From a virus: a stretch of 25,792 bases of DNA. The translations under genes and the position numbers were made by a program. This document shows, in pieces, positions 15,411 to 22,429 of this stretch. The stretch spans positions 1 to 25,792 of the IMG/VR virus record IMGVR_UViG_3300036770_003827; one strand, 5' to 3'. The notes under the pieces are model-generated. The model was not told the origin of the DNA and made no database searches. It saw nothing but the letters and a program-made list of their open reading frames with translations. How positions within the stretch are numbered: position 1 is the stretch's first letter; each line of letters opens with the position of its first letter.

Positions 15411-16640
15411 ATGGACTTAATTAAAAAACTTAAACAACAGCCTAGACAAGGCGGTGTCCCACAAATTAATACAACTGGTATAATTGCTAATCAAACCTTT
15501 ACATTAGCAGAAGTTACAGCTTTGGCACAACAGATGGCACAACAAATGTTAGCAGAACAAACAGCCGTAACATCTAACGGCCGCGTCTTTACTAAGTTTG
15601 ATGTTGCTAACGATATTGTATCAAAACAAACAGAAACTGTTACTGCAGGTATGTGGTCTGATGGTATTGCAAGTTTAACTACATATGCTACATCGTCAAA
15701 CCAAACTACATCGCAACGAAGATATTATGTTGATGTATATCAAGAAAATCCAGCAAACGAAGGCTCGGCGGTACAATTTTCTTTAGCTTACGGCCATGCA
15801 TTAGGTAGCGGATCAGACTCACAAGGTCAGCTTAATGATTCTCCTAGCCGCGCTGTTTATTCACAGTATAAACAATTATTGTTAAGTAGTACAACGAATA
15901 GATTTTCTACTACTAACTCTGGTAGTACAGATTCTATATATGTTTTAAACTTTAAACGTAATAGAATGCGTGAGCGTTTAGATCCAGGAAATTTTGAATT
16001 ACCATTAATATCAATATCTTCTAGAGCAACGAATGCAACAGGTTCAGTTGTTACAGGTAGTAGCATCGTAACATTAATTGATGATTCATCTTTAACATCT
16101 GCTACAGTTGGAGAATCTGGACGTGTATATAATATCGTTTCTGGATCGATTAACAGCGGCGTATATAATTCTGCTGCACCAGTATATTACGGAACTGCAT
16201 ATCCTGATTATGGAATATTAGTTTTAGATGGGAATGTTTTAGATCAAAAATTATCTTATAGTACCGTTACTGGCTCTAGTGTTGAAGGAAATAATCACTT
16301 TGTTTTATATCATTCAATATCAGGATCTTCATTTTTTACTAATCCACAAACATCGGACCCATTTGGATTTTTAGCTCGTAATTCAGAAAAAATTACAAGT
16401 ACACATTATTTTGTTAGAATAAAAAATGCAGAATATAACTTCTCTAATAATCCTTCATACGTAACAGGGTCAAATGGACAAATTGCACAAAGTACTTTTA
16501 TCAGTGATCCAAAAACGTATATTACAACGGTAGGATTATATAACAATCAACAAGAATTGTTAGCAGTTTCGAAATTGTCTAGACCATTACTAAAATCATT
16601 CCAGCGAGAAGCATTAATTAGAGTTAAGTTAGATTTCTAA
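15411..16640 (+). CDS. Virion structural protein sharing a C-terminal domain with the next gene
   Basis: 409 residues if started at ATG 15411, chosen because it clears the upstream gene; an ATG at 15390 (7 residues more, overlapping by 8 nt) is possible, and a TTG at 15369 unlikely. No strong ribosome binding site. N-terminal 50 residues: Gln-rich helix (ALAQQMAQQMLAEQ). Then a beta-rich domain with TETVTAGMWSDG, QRRYYVDVYQENP, FSLAYGHALGSGS and SRAVYSQYKQLLL (about 60-165), and RMRERLDPGNFELPL (about 184-198). The C-terminal end YITTVGLYNNQQELLAVSKL...ALIRVKLDF matches the end of the 16702 gene. This family is widespread in T4-like aquatic phages as a virion protein; placement in the particle is unknown. 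A hairpin/poly-T structure follows. Confidence 0.65.
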   Translation: MDLIKKLKQQPRQGGVPQINTTGIIANQTFTLAEVTALAQQMAQQMLAEQTAVTSNGRVFTKFDVANDIVSKQTETVTAGMWSDGIASLTTYATSSNQTTSQRRYYVDVYQENPANEGSAVQFSLAYGHALGSGSDSQGQLNDSPSRAVYSQYKQLLLSSTTNRFSTTNSGSTDSIYVLNFKRNRMRERLDPGNFELPLISISSRATNATGSVVTGSSIVTLIDDSSLTSATVGESGRVYNIVSGSINSGVYNSAAPVYYGTAYPDYGILVLDGNVLDQKLSYSTVTGSSVEGNNHFVLYHSISGSSFFTNPQTSDPFGFLARNSEKITSTHYFVRIKNAEYNFSNNPSYVTGSNGQIAQSTFISDPKTYITTVGLYNNQQELLAVSKLSRPLLKSFQREALIRVKLDF

Positions 16641-16659
16641 AATTAATCAATAATATAAT

Positions 16660-16695
16660 CCTGTTATATTTATAATAAAGTATAACAGGGTTTTT
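16660..16695 (+). terminator. Hairpin plus poly-T, probable intrinsic terminator overlapping a promoter element
   Basis: Arms CCTGTTATA (16660-16668) and TATAACAGG (16681-16689) pair perfectly over 9 bp with a 12-nt loop, followed by G and TTTTT (16691-16695). This is the form of a rho-independent terminator for the 15411 gene. Unusually, the ATATTTAT element (16666-16673) spans the stem and loop, and the only purine-rich tract near the ATG at 16702 (AGGG, 16687-16690) is in the 3' arm, so the hairpin might also mask a weak ribosome binding site. Confidence 0.6.
16665..16674 (+). promoter_or_regulatory. Candidate late promoter element 5 (TATATTTATA)
   Basis: The ATATTTAT core begins 36 nt before the ATG at 16702, the largest spacing of the seven copies, and is followed by ATAAAG exactly as at 3631. 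It lies inside the hairpin at 16660-16689. Confidence 0.5.
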
Positions 16696-16701
16696 ACTAT
16701 C

Positions 16702-18327
16702 ATGCCAGATACAACAACTACTAATTTATTCGACGGTTTGTACCCTTCAGTTTTTAAAAAAATAGATAATACTGATATACAAGTTAATGGATTCCAAGCA
16801 TATAAATCGTGGACTGTAATATCCGGTAGTTCTACTAGTAGTTGTTTACCATTAACTGCTATTTACAATAATTTACCTAGCTTACCTTCATTAGGAACAA
16901 CATTAACATATAATGATGCTACTAATATCGATGGCAGTTTGCAAACTGTTACATATTACTCTGTTAATCATATGTTTTATAAACGTAGAACTCAACCATA
17001 TGATAATTATAGCCAAACTGACTTGAATTTTATCAATAAAGGTTTATTTGAATCTGCATCTATTTTATCATTTCCACAAAAGAAGATTGGGGAAGGAATT
17101 AAAGTAGCTTCGTTTAAAATGACAGGAAGTTATAATGTAGGATCTGTATATAGTAGTGGTATGTATGGATCATCATCTTACGCATCGACTGGATCTGTTT
17201 TTTTATATACAGATCGATATGGAAATGTTTTAGATCAATCATTTAATACTGCGTCAATTATTAATGATGTTATTTGGTATGAAGGATTTAACGAATATTT
17301 CGATATATCTAGAATAACATATGAGTCAAATAATATATCATATGTTCCAGGTGTTCCCACTACTACAAATGCATTAATGCCAGTAGGCTTAAGTGCTAAT
17401 TTTAGTAGTAGTAGTTATATTAAGTATAATTTGCCAGGTGTATACAATCGAGATAAAGATTATGCTATTTCATTTTATATTTCTGGTGCTAATATAACAA
17501 ATAATAATCAATTGGTATTAGCTAAAGCATCTAGTTCAATGCAAGCTCAATACCCGTTTCAAATTCAATTAAGTGGAAGTAATCAATTGATATTTGATGT
17601 TGCTGGGACAACATCGTATAAAACACAACTTACATCGTCTGCATTAGTTAATCAATGGACTCACGTTTTATGTCAAAAAACCGGAAGTTCAATTGAAATG
17701 TATATCAATGGCACATTACATGCATCAGCAAGTAACTTAACTTTATTAACTTCTGATTGTTCTCCATTTACTGCATCAGATGCTAGGATTGATAATCAAT
17801 CTCCTTTATATATCGGCGGATATGGATCTAGCTCTATGAATTTAAATGGAAAACTTGATGAAATACGAATTTATAATAAATCACTAACAACTACAGAAAT
17901 TGGATATTTAGCTGATAGAACAGAGGGTGGTACATTTATTCAAACGGCAACTGTTGGTAATATTTTTGAAAAACAAGGAGTTGTTGTTTTATCGACTGTA
18001 GATTATAGATATAAAAATTTACTAAATTCAGCCTATACTGCGTCTTATCAAAGTACTAAAACTTTATATGAAATGGCTGTTACAGTTCGAATTGACCAGG
18101 GCGATTATAATATGTCTACTAATGTTTCGTTAACAAAAGATGATAACATAACATATCGTTGTTTTGTTAGTGGTAGCGATTTTGCTCCTTATATAACTAG
18201 TATAGGGTTATATGATCAAGCAGGACAATTACTTGCAATAGGTAAATTGGCTCAACCTGTACGTAAACGTATAGACGTTGATATGAATTTTTTAATTCGA
18301 ATTGATTTAGATAGGAATTTAAAATGA
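16702..18327 (+). CDS. Virion protein with LamG/concanavalin A-like domain (probable adhesin or decoration)
   Basis: 541 residues. N-terminal 230 residues are beta-rich and conserved-looking (GLYPSVFKKIDNTDIQVNGF, FNINKGLF-like and QKKIGEGIKVASFKMTGSYN). About residues 232-403 are a LamG-like jelly roll: DKDYAISFYISGAN, VNQWTHVLCQKTGSSIEMYI, NGTLHAS, PLYIGGYGSS and LNGKLDEIRIYNKSL TTTEI give the classic order of strands ending in 'DE(I/V)RIYN..L'. Such domains bind sugars or protein ligands on cell surfaces. The C-terminal 45 residues (YITSIGLYDQAGQLLAIGKL ... LIRIDLD) repeat the end of the upstream 15411 gene product. Its stop overlaps the next start (ATGA). Probably a tail-tip or peripheral protein that touches the host surface. 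Confidence 0.68.
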   Translation: MPDTTTTNLFDGLYPSVFKKIDNTDIQVNGFQAYKSWTVISGSSTSSCLPLTAIYNNLPSLPSLGTTLTYNDATNIDGSLQTVTYYSVNHMFYKRRTQPYDNYSQTDLNFINKGLFESASILSFPQKKIGEGIKVASFKMTGSYNVGSVYSSGMYGSSSYASTGSVFLYTDRYGNVLDQSFNTASIINDVIWYEGFNEYFDISRITYESNNISYVPGVPTTTNALMPVGLSANFSSSSYIKYNLPGVYNRDKDYAISFYISGANITNNNQLVLAKASSSMQAQYPFQIQLSGSNQLIFDVAGTTSYKTQLTSSALVNQWTHVLCQKTGSSIEMYINGTLHASASNLTLLTSDCSPFTASDARIDNQSPLYIGGYGSSSMNLNGKLDEIRIYNKSLTTTEIGYLADRTEGGTFIQTATVGNIFEKQGVVVLSTVDYRYKNLLNSAYTASYQSTKTLYEMAVTVRIDQGDYNMSTNVSLTKDDNITYRCFVSGSDFAPYITSIGLYDQAGQLLAIGKLAQPVRKRIDVDMNFLIRIDLDRNLK

Positions 18328-18860
18328 TACGATTAAAACAATTATTACGAGAAATGTCTGAATCAGATTTAAAACGTTGTTTAAAGAAAATAAAAAACAA
18401 TGAATTTAAAATTATAGGTGCCGGAGATAATGGACGTGTTTATGAAATTGATGGTGAAGATAAAGTTTTTAAAATTACTAAAGAACGAGATGAATATCAA
18501 GTAGCAGCACGTATAGTAGATAAACACGCAACATATTCTACATTTATACCAGTATATTATGTTAATGGGTCTGATATGTTTATAATGGCTAATGCAGAAC
18601 CATTACCCGAAACAATAAAGCGAGAAATTGATATGTTTATGCGAGATTTTGGTGCGTTTGCTAGGGAACAAGGCGGTGAAGTTTCTATATTCGAATTTAT
18701 AAAACAAACAGATTCAGTAAACAAACAATTGAATAATTTTTTAAATGCATTAGAAATAGATGTAGAAAAACTTGGAATCCCGGAATTTGATTTAGATTTA
18801 GATTTTAGATCGGAAAATGTCATGATGTGGAATAATACTATGGTATTAGTAGATTGGTAG
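18324..18860 (+). CDS. Minimal protein-kinase-like protein, possibly packaged in the capsid
   Basis: 178 residues; TAGGA precedes the ATG, which overlaps the upstream stop. Kinase landmarks in order: glycine loop G32-A-G-D-N-G37-R-V39, nucleotide Lys in VFK (K50), a possible helix-C Glu (E57), catalytic-loop-like D160-F-R-S-E-N165 (D-x4-N), and a DFG-like Asp D177 in LVDW, where W178 is the last residue. So the chain ends at the metal-binding Asp, with no activation segment or later C-lobe helices; typical kinases have over 250 residues. The first ten residues (IRLKQLLRE) are basic/hydrophobic and end in L-x-E, the cleavage consensus of T4-type prohead protease, reminiscent of the capsid-targeting peptides of T4 internal proteins. 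Kinase-like fold is likely; activity and packaging are inference. Confidence 0.65.
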   Translation: MIRLKQLLREMSESDLKRCLKKIKNNEFKIIGAGDNGRVYEIDGEDKVFKITKERDEYQVAARIVDKHATYSTFIPVYYVNGSDMFIMANAEPLPETIKREIDMFMRDFGAFAREQGGEVSIFEFIKQTDSVNKQLNNFLNALEIDVEKLGIPEFDLDLDFRSENVMMWNNTMVLVDW

Positions 18861-18873
18861 TTTTAATAATTAG

Positions 18874-18883
18874 TATATTTATA
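18874..18883 (+). promoter_or_regulatory. Candidate late promoter element 6 (TATATTTATA)
   Basis: The ATATTTAT core begins 29 nt before the ATG at 18904, in a 43-nt gap, and is followed by TATAAAAAAGGAATC with a strong ribosome binding site. Confidence 0.5.
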
Positions 18884-18903
18884 TATAAAAAAGGAATCAT
18901 ATA

Positions 18904-20808
18904 ATGATTTTTGAACAAAAGTCTGGTAATATTACTGCAGGAATTTTATACCCAACAGCAGCACAGCTAACTAACGCTAAAAATTATACAGGGGTTGAAG
19001 AATTTTTCCGTGTAATATATACACATCCTAAAAATCATGCTATAACAGAAAAAGATATTGTTGTTGCAATTCAACCTAGCAAAGATTATGGGTCTACAAG
19101 TAAATATTCTGATGGAAATTATTTATATATTGTCGACGATACGAATCCTATTAAAGATAAACGTACAACATATTATCAATGTTTTATTTTGAATGGTAAT
19201 ACTGTAACTAGAGATATTTTAAGCAAACAAAAAAACCCAATAACAACTAAAGATATTGCTACAATTGGTACAATTGGAACTTCAGATGTTATTACTAAAA
19301 CAGAATATAAAAAATTAGTCGCAGGTGTTGATCCTAATCAATCAAATTCTACTGTTATATCGCAAAAAACATTTCTAGATAAAACATTGAATCAACCAGC
19401 AGTTACTGTCACTAATAAACAGAACGGAAATGGTGCATATAAAGATAAAGATAAAGAACAAGAAAATCAACCCGACTATGTTGCTAAATTAAAAGATATA
19501 ACGATCGATAGGTTACGAGACCCTAGAATGATTCAATGGGCTATGTATGCAATTTTTAAAAGTACTACTGGAGGTGAAAATATTACGCAATTTAAAAATT
19601 TTTATAGAGCTTCTTGGAAACAGCTTCCAAATGGAGAATGGAATTTTGATGGAGACATTGGCAGGGCTTCGAAAAACTTAATACGATTTTTAAAATCGAT
19701 TGCTAAAGATCCGACAGTAAAAGCTGACAAATCTTCTTCGATTACTCCAGAGTTTAGAAATGAATTATTTAAAACTTTAAAACAACAAGGAATTCAAGTA
19801 CTTGAATCAGTTAATCCAAAAGTCGTTAAAGTACAATTATCAAATTTTTTACAACCACTATTTGAACAATTTGATTTAAATAATGTAGAAGAAAAAGCAA
19901 AAGATTTTAATAAAACCAATGCAACGCGAACAACATCTAAAACTACTAGTACGTCAACTTCAACTACGAAAAAGTCTAGCGATGTTTCTACATCTTTAAA
20001 AGACGCAGTTGTTGAAGCTTTGTCTGAAGCTGGATGGGGAAATAAAACTCCTCCTCAGTTATGGTCTTTTGGGGATAATAAGTATGGTATAGCTAAAATT
20101 TTAATTAGATCTAGTAATTATCTGATCTTTAAAGATGATGGTACTATAACATGGGCGTATGCTGATAACTCTTCTAATACAGGATGGAGCTCGTATCCCG
20201 TCGGGGCATGGGATAAGAATATTAAGTTAGATGCAACGGGAATTCCACATGGTGTGAAATGGATAACAGGAAGAGGTGGCGTTAAACTAACAGCATCGGA
20301 TTTATTTATTCGTGGAATCGATTCCGTTTTCGGAACATATTATGATGTAGCTAATACCGATAAAGCATTTCAAGATGTATTTAAAAATATTGATGCACAA
20401 ATTAATAGCACCGTATGGGGTATAAAAATGACAATTGAAGATGAATTAGGCGGATATAAAGATATGAATGATAACGAAGATGCAGCATGGGATGAAGTTG
20501 TTTTACACACTTGGAAAACTACTTGGTCGAAGCGTATGGATGTTGCAGAAAAGAATCTAAATCGATTACCGGCAGTATCAGATGATTCTCCATATAAGTA
20601 TTGGATAATTGGTGCTAAACAATCGATTGCCAATATTCGTGCATGTTTTGCATCGGGTTCTGATTTTTCTCGAGTTTTTCATAGTCCATCTTTTGAAGTA
20701 CGACATAGCTTTAGTTCAACCGGGGATATATGGTCTGGAACTAATTATAAACTAGTTTATTACCTTTCCGGAAAACGCGATCATGTATGGATTGATTTAG
20801 ATTTTTAA
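18904..20808 (+). CDS. Large protein of unknown function, two domains joined by a Thr/Ser linker
   Basis: 634 residues, start supported by AAAAAAGGA at 18886-18894. I do not recognise the family. Visible parts: an N-terminal beta-rich domain (1-165); a charged linker around residue 180 (YKDKDKEQENQ); a helical middle domain (about 195-335) with WNFDGDIGRASKNLIRFLKS, which faintly recalls peptidoglycan-binding repeats; a low-complexity Thr/Ser/Lys linker (about 340-360); and a Trp-rich C-terminal domain (about 365-634: GWGNKTPPQLWSFGDNKYG, NTGWSSYPVGAWDK, HTWKTTWSKRMD, ending HVWIDLDF). No signal peptide or membrane helix. It begins a unit behind a candidate late element and is followed after 4 nt by the resolvase gene. 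It could be a virion or injected protein; function unknown. Confidence 0.6.
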   Translation: MIFEQKSGNITAGILYPTAAQLTNAKNYTGVEEFFRVIYTHPKNHAITEKDIVVAIQPSKDYGSTSKYSDGNYLYIVDDTNPIKDKRTTYYQCFILNGNTVTRDILSKQKNPITTKDIATIGTIGTSDVITKTEYKKLVAGVDPNQSNSTVISQKTFLDKTLNQPAVTVTNKQNGNGAYKDKDKEQENQPDYVAKLKDITIDRLRDPRMIQWAMYAIFKSTTGGENITQFKNFYRASWKQLPNGEWNFDGDIGRASKNLIRFLKSIAKDPTVKADKSSSITPEFRNELFKTLKQQGIQVLESVNPKVVKVQLSNFLQPLFEQFDLNNVEEKAKDFNKTNATRTTSKTTSTSTSTTKKSSDVSTSLKDAVVEALSEAGWGNKTPPQLWSFGDNKYGIAKILIRSSNYLIFKDDGTITWAYADNSSNTGWSSYPVGAWDKNIKLDATGIPHGVKWITGRGGVKLTASDLFIRGIDSVFGTYYDVANTDKAFQDVFKNIDAQINSTVWGIKMTIEDELGGYKDMNDNEDAAWDEVVLHTWKTTWSKRMDVAEKNLNRLPAVSDDSPYKYWIIGAKQSIANIRACFASGSDFSRVFHSPSFEVRHSFSSTGDIWSGTNYKLVYYLSGKRDHVWIDLDF

Positions 20809-20812
20809 AAAT

Positions 20813-21295
20813 ATGCGAAAAAATCACTTTCATAGTGCCAGCAACTCAAAACGAGCTGCAGCATTAAAACATGGATATAAATCTGGTTTAGAACATGTTG
20901 TTGCAGAACAAATACAAACTGCTGCATATGATTTGAAATATGAAACAGAATCATTAAAATATATAGTACCAGAATCTAAACATAAATATACTCCAGATTT
21001 TATATTTACAAAACGAGATGGCACTACCATGTATATAGAAACAAAAGGACGTTGGACTACCGCTGATCGCGTAAAAATGAAACACGTTTTAGCATCAAAT
21101 CCTGGAATTGATATTCGCATGATATTTCAGAATCCAAATCAACGTTTATCAAAAACAAGCAAAACTACATACGAAGAATATGCACGTAAACTAGGAATAA
21201 TTTACGTTGCAAAAAAAGAAATACCCGCAGAATGGTTTGCTGAATGTTTAAAACCAGGAGAAGAACCAGTAACAATTAAAACTTTTTTTAAATAA
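20813..21295 (+). CDS. Holliday-junction resolvase, T7 endonuclease I (gp3) family
   Basis: 160 residues (T7 endonuclease I has 149). The PD-(D/E)xK site is complete: E27 in SGLEHVVAEQI, D62 in KYTPDFIF, and E76-T-K78 in MYIETKGRW; these correspond to T7 E20, D55, E65 and K67. Then follow KMKHVLASNPGIDIRMIFQN and a C-terminal W (EWFAECLKPGEEP), typical of the family. It acts as a dimer, cutting four-way junctions and branched DNA. T4 itself uses the unrelated endonuclease VII (gp49) for this. It starts 4 nt behind a gene that follows a late-type element, with no own promoter or ribosome binding site visible, so it is probably made late and used to debranch DNA before packaging. Confidence 0.87.
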   Translation: MRKNHFHSASNSKRAAALKHGYKSGLEHVVAEQIQTAAYDLKYETESLKYIVPESKHKYTPDFIFTKRDGTTMYIETKGRWTTADRVKMKHVLASNPGIDIRMIFQNPNQRLSKTSKTTYEEYARKLGIIYVAKKEIPAEWFAECLKPGEEPVTIKTFFK

Positions 21296-21390
21296 AGGTT
21301 TGATTTTAAAAATATTTTTAATATATTCATATGTAATTAATGAAATTTATTTAATTAATAGATTGAATAAAATGTTAATGTTATGAAATC

Positions 21391-21422
21391 GTTTGATCAG
21401 GAATGAAATGTATGTATCAAAC
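21391..21422 (+). promoter_or_regulatory. Inverted repeat enclosing a Shine-Dalgarno-like AGGA and ATG
   Basis: GTTTGAT (21391-21397) pairs with ATCAAAC (21416-21422), loop 18 nt. The loop contains AGGA (21399-21402) and the ATG at 21412. It could be an operator or an RNA hairpin that controls translation of the tiny reading frame or the primase; 7 bp of mostly A/T pairs is weak evidence. Confidence 0.3.
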
Positions 21423-21483
21423 ATATATTATAATTAATATAATTAATAATTGGATTCGTTACAGAATTTCAATATTATATTAA
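21412..21483 (+). CDS. Possible 23-residue leader peptide upstream of the primase
   Basis: The frame runs from ATG 21412 to TAA 21481-21483 and encodes a hydrophobic, Ile/Tyr/Asn-rich peptide (MYQTYIIINIINNWIRYR and five more). AGGA at 21399-21402 stands 9 nt before the ATG, whereas the primase ATG at 21485 has no ribosome binding site and begins one base after this stop. That arrangement would fit translational coupling. In sequence this A+T-rich a short frame can arise by chance, so the call is tentative. Confidence 0.25.
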   Translation: MYQTYIIINIINNWIRYRISILY

Positions 21484-21484
21484 T

Positions 21485-22429
21485 ATGAAGAATCTAAAAC
21501 TGTTACAATTATTAGAATCAGTATTAGGTAAAGGTAAATCAACCTCGGGCGATAACATTGCGTTCTTTTCTCCATTTCAATCTCATTATAAACCGAAATT
21601 AGAAATTAATATTAATACAACTAATTCTGGAGAAAATACTTGGCATTGTTGGATATCTGATAAAAAAGGTAGAAGCATAGCTTCTTTATTCAAACAACTC
21701 AATTTACCTAAAGAACGTTTTGAACAACTTAATCGTATTATAGAATCTGCAAAGTATCGTAATACTAATACAGAAACCAAACAAAACGTTGCATTGCAAT
21801 TACCAAATGAATATGCACCACTTTGGATAAAAAAATCAACACCTGATTATCGAAATGCTGTTCATTACTTAACACAAAGAGGCGTTACGGTTTTTGATAT
21901 TTTAAAATATAGAATTGGGTATTGTGAATCTGGAGAATATTCTGGCAAAATTATAATTCCTAGCTATGATGCAACTGGCCAGTTGAATTACTTCGTAAGT
22001 CGAGCATTTTACAAAGCAGACAAACAAAAACATAAGAATCCTAAAATATCAAAAGATATTATTGGATTTGAAATGACTATAAATTGGTCTGAACCGATTG
22101 TATTATGTGAAGGAGCATTTGATGCGATTGCAGTTAAACGCAATGCAATACCATTATTCGGAAAAATAATTCAACCAGCATTACAAAAGAAAATTATAGA
22201 AGAACGCGTAAAAAATATTTACATATGTTTAGATGCCGATGCATTAAAAAATGCATTATCAATTGCAGAAAGATTTATGGCAGAAGGTCTTAATGTTTAC
22301 TTTGTTGAACTTCAAAACGAAGATGCATCAGAATTAGGATTTCAACAAATTACAGAAATTATAGAAAATACTGACTTATTAACATTTGAACGTGTTATGG
22401 AGTTAAAAATGGGATTGCTATGGAAATAA
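21485..22429 (+). CDS. 61: DNA primase, TOPRIM type (T4 gp61 counterpart) with degenerate zinc ribbon
   Basis: 314 residues (T4 gp61 is 342). The TOPRIM core is clear: VLCEGAFDAIAVKR with E209-G-x-x-D213, and YICLDADA with D250-x-D252, the metal-binding residues of DnaG/gp61 primases. Upstream, GKIIIPSYDATGQLNYFVSR (about 154-173) is the usual primase core entry. The N-terminal region keeps the layout of the zinc ribbon (F28-S-P-F-Q32 ... KPKLEIN ... WHCWIS58 ... GRSIASLF), but where CPxC and CWxC would be expected it has S29-P-F-Q32 and C55-W-I-S58, so only one of four ligands remains. It makes RNA primers with the replicative helicase. It overlaps the next gene by 10 nt. Confidence 0.82.
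   Translation: MKNLKLLQLLESVLGKGKSTSGDNIAFFSPFQSHYKPKLEININTTNSGENTWHCWISDKKGRSIASLFKQLNLPKERFEQLNRIIESAKYRNTNTETKQNVALQLPNEYAPLWIKKSTPDYRNAVHYLTQRGVTVFDILKYRIGYCESGEYSGKIIIPSYDATGQLNYFVSRAFYKADKQKHKNPKISKDIIGFEMTINWSEPIVLCEGAFDAIAVKRNAIPLFGKIIQPALQKKIIEERVKNIYICLDADALKNALSIAERFMAEGLNVYFVELQNEDASELGFQQITEIIENTDLLTFERVMELKMGLLWK

Larger units (their letters stand above)
21296..21484 (+). other. Longest non-coding gap: AT-rich region before the primase
   Basis: 189 nt, almost wholly A+T. It holds a perfect 16-bp AT palindrome (TTAAAAATATTTTTAA, 21306-21321), an inverted repeat GTTTGAT/ATCAAAC (21391-21397 with 21416-21422), a TATAAT hexamer at 21429-21434 without a convincing -35, and a possible tiny reading frame at 21412-21483. 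It lacks the ATATTTAT core found in all seven gaps of 24-61 nt. It is the likely boundary between late structural genes and replication/recombination genes, and probably holds an early or middle promoter. Confidence 0.5.

Noticed and set aside
18858-18903. Possible frameshift remnant of a longer kinase after the stop
   Set aside because: The gap carries a promoter-like element and ribosome binding site, and no kinase-like continuation appears in any frame.
21306-21321. 16-bp AT palindrome as a terminator
   Set aside because: Only A/T pairs with no GC in the stem; too weak to call, though described within the gap.
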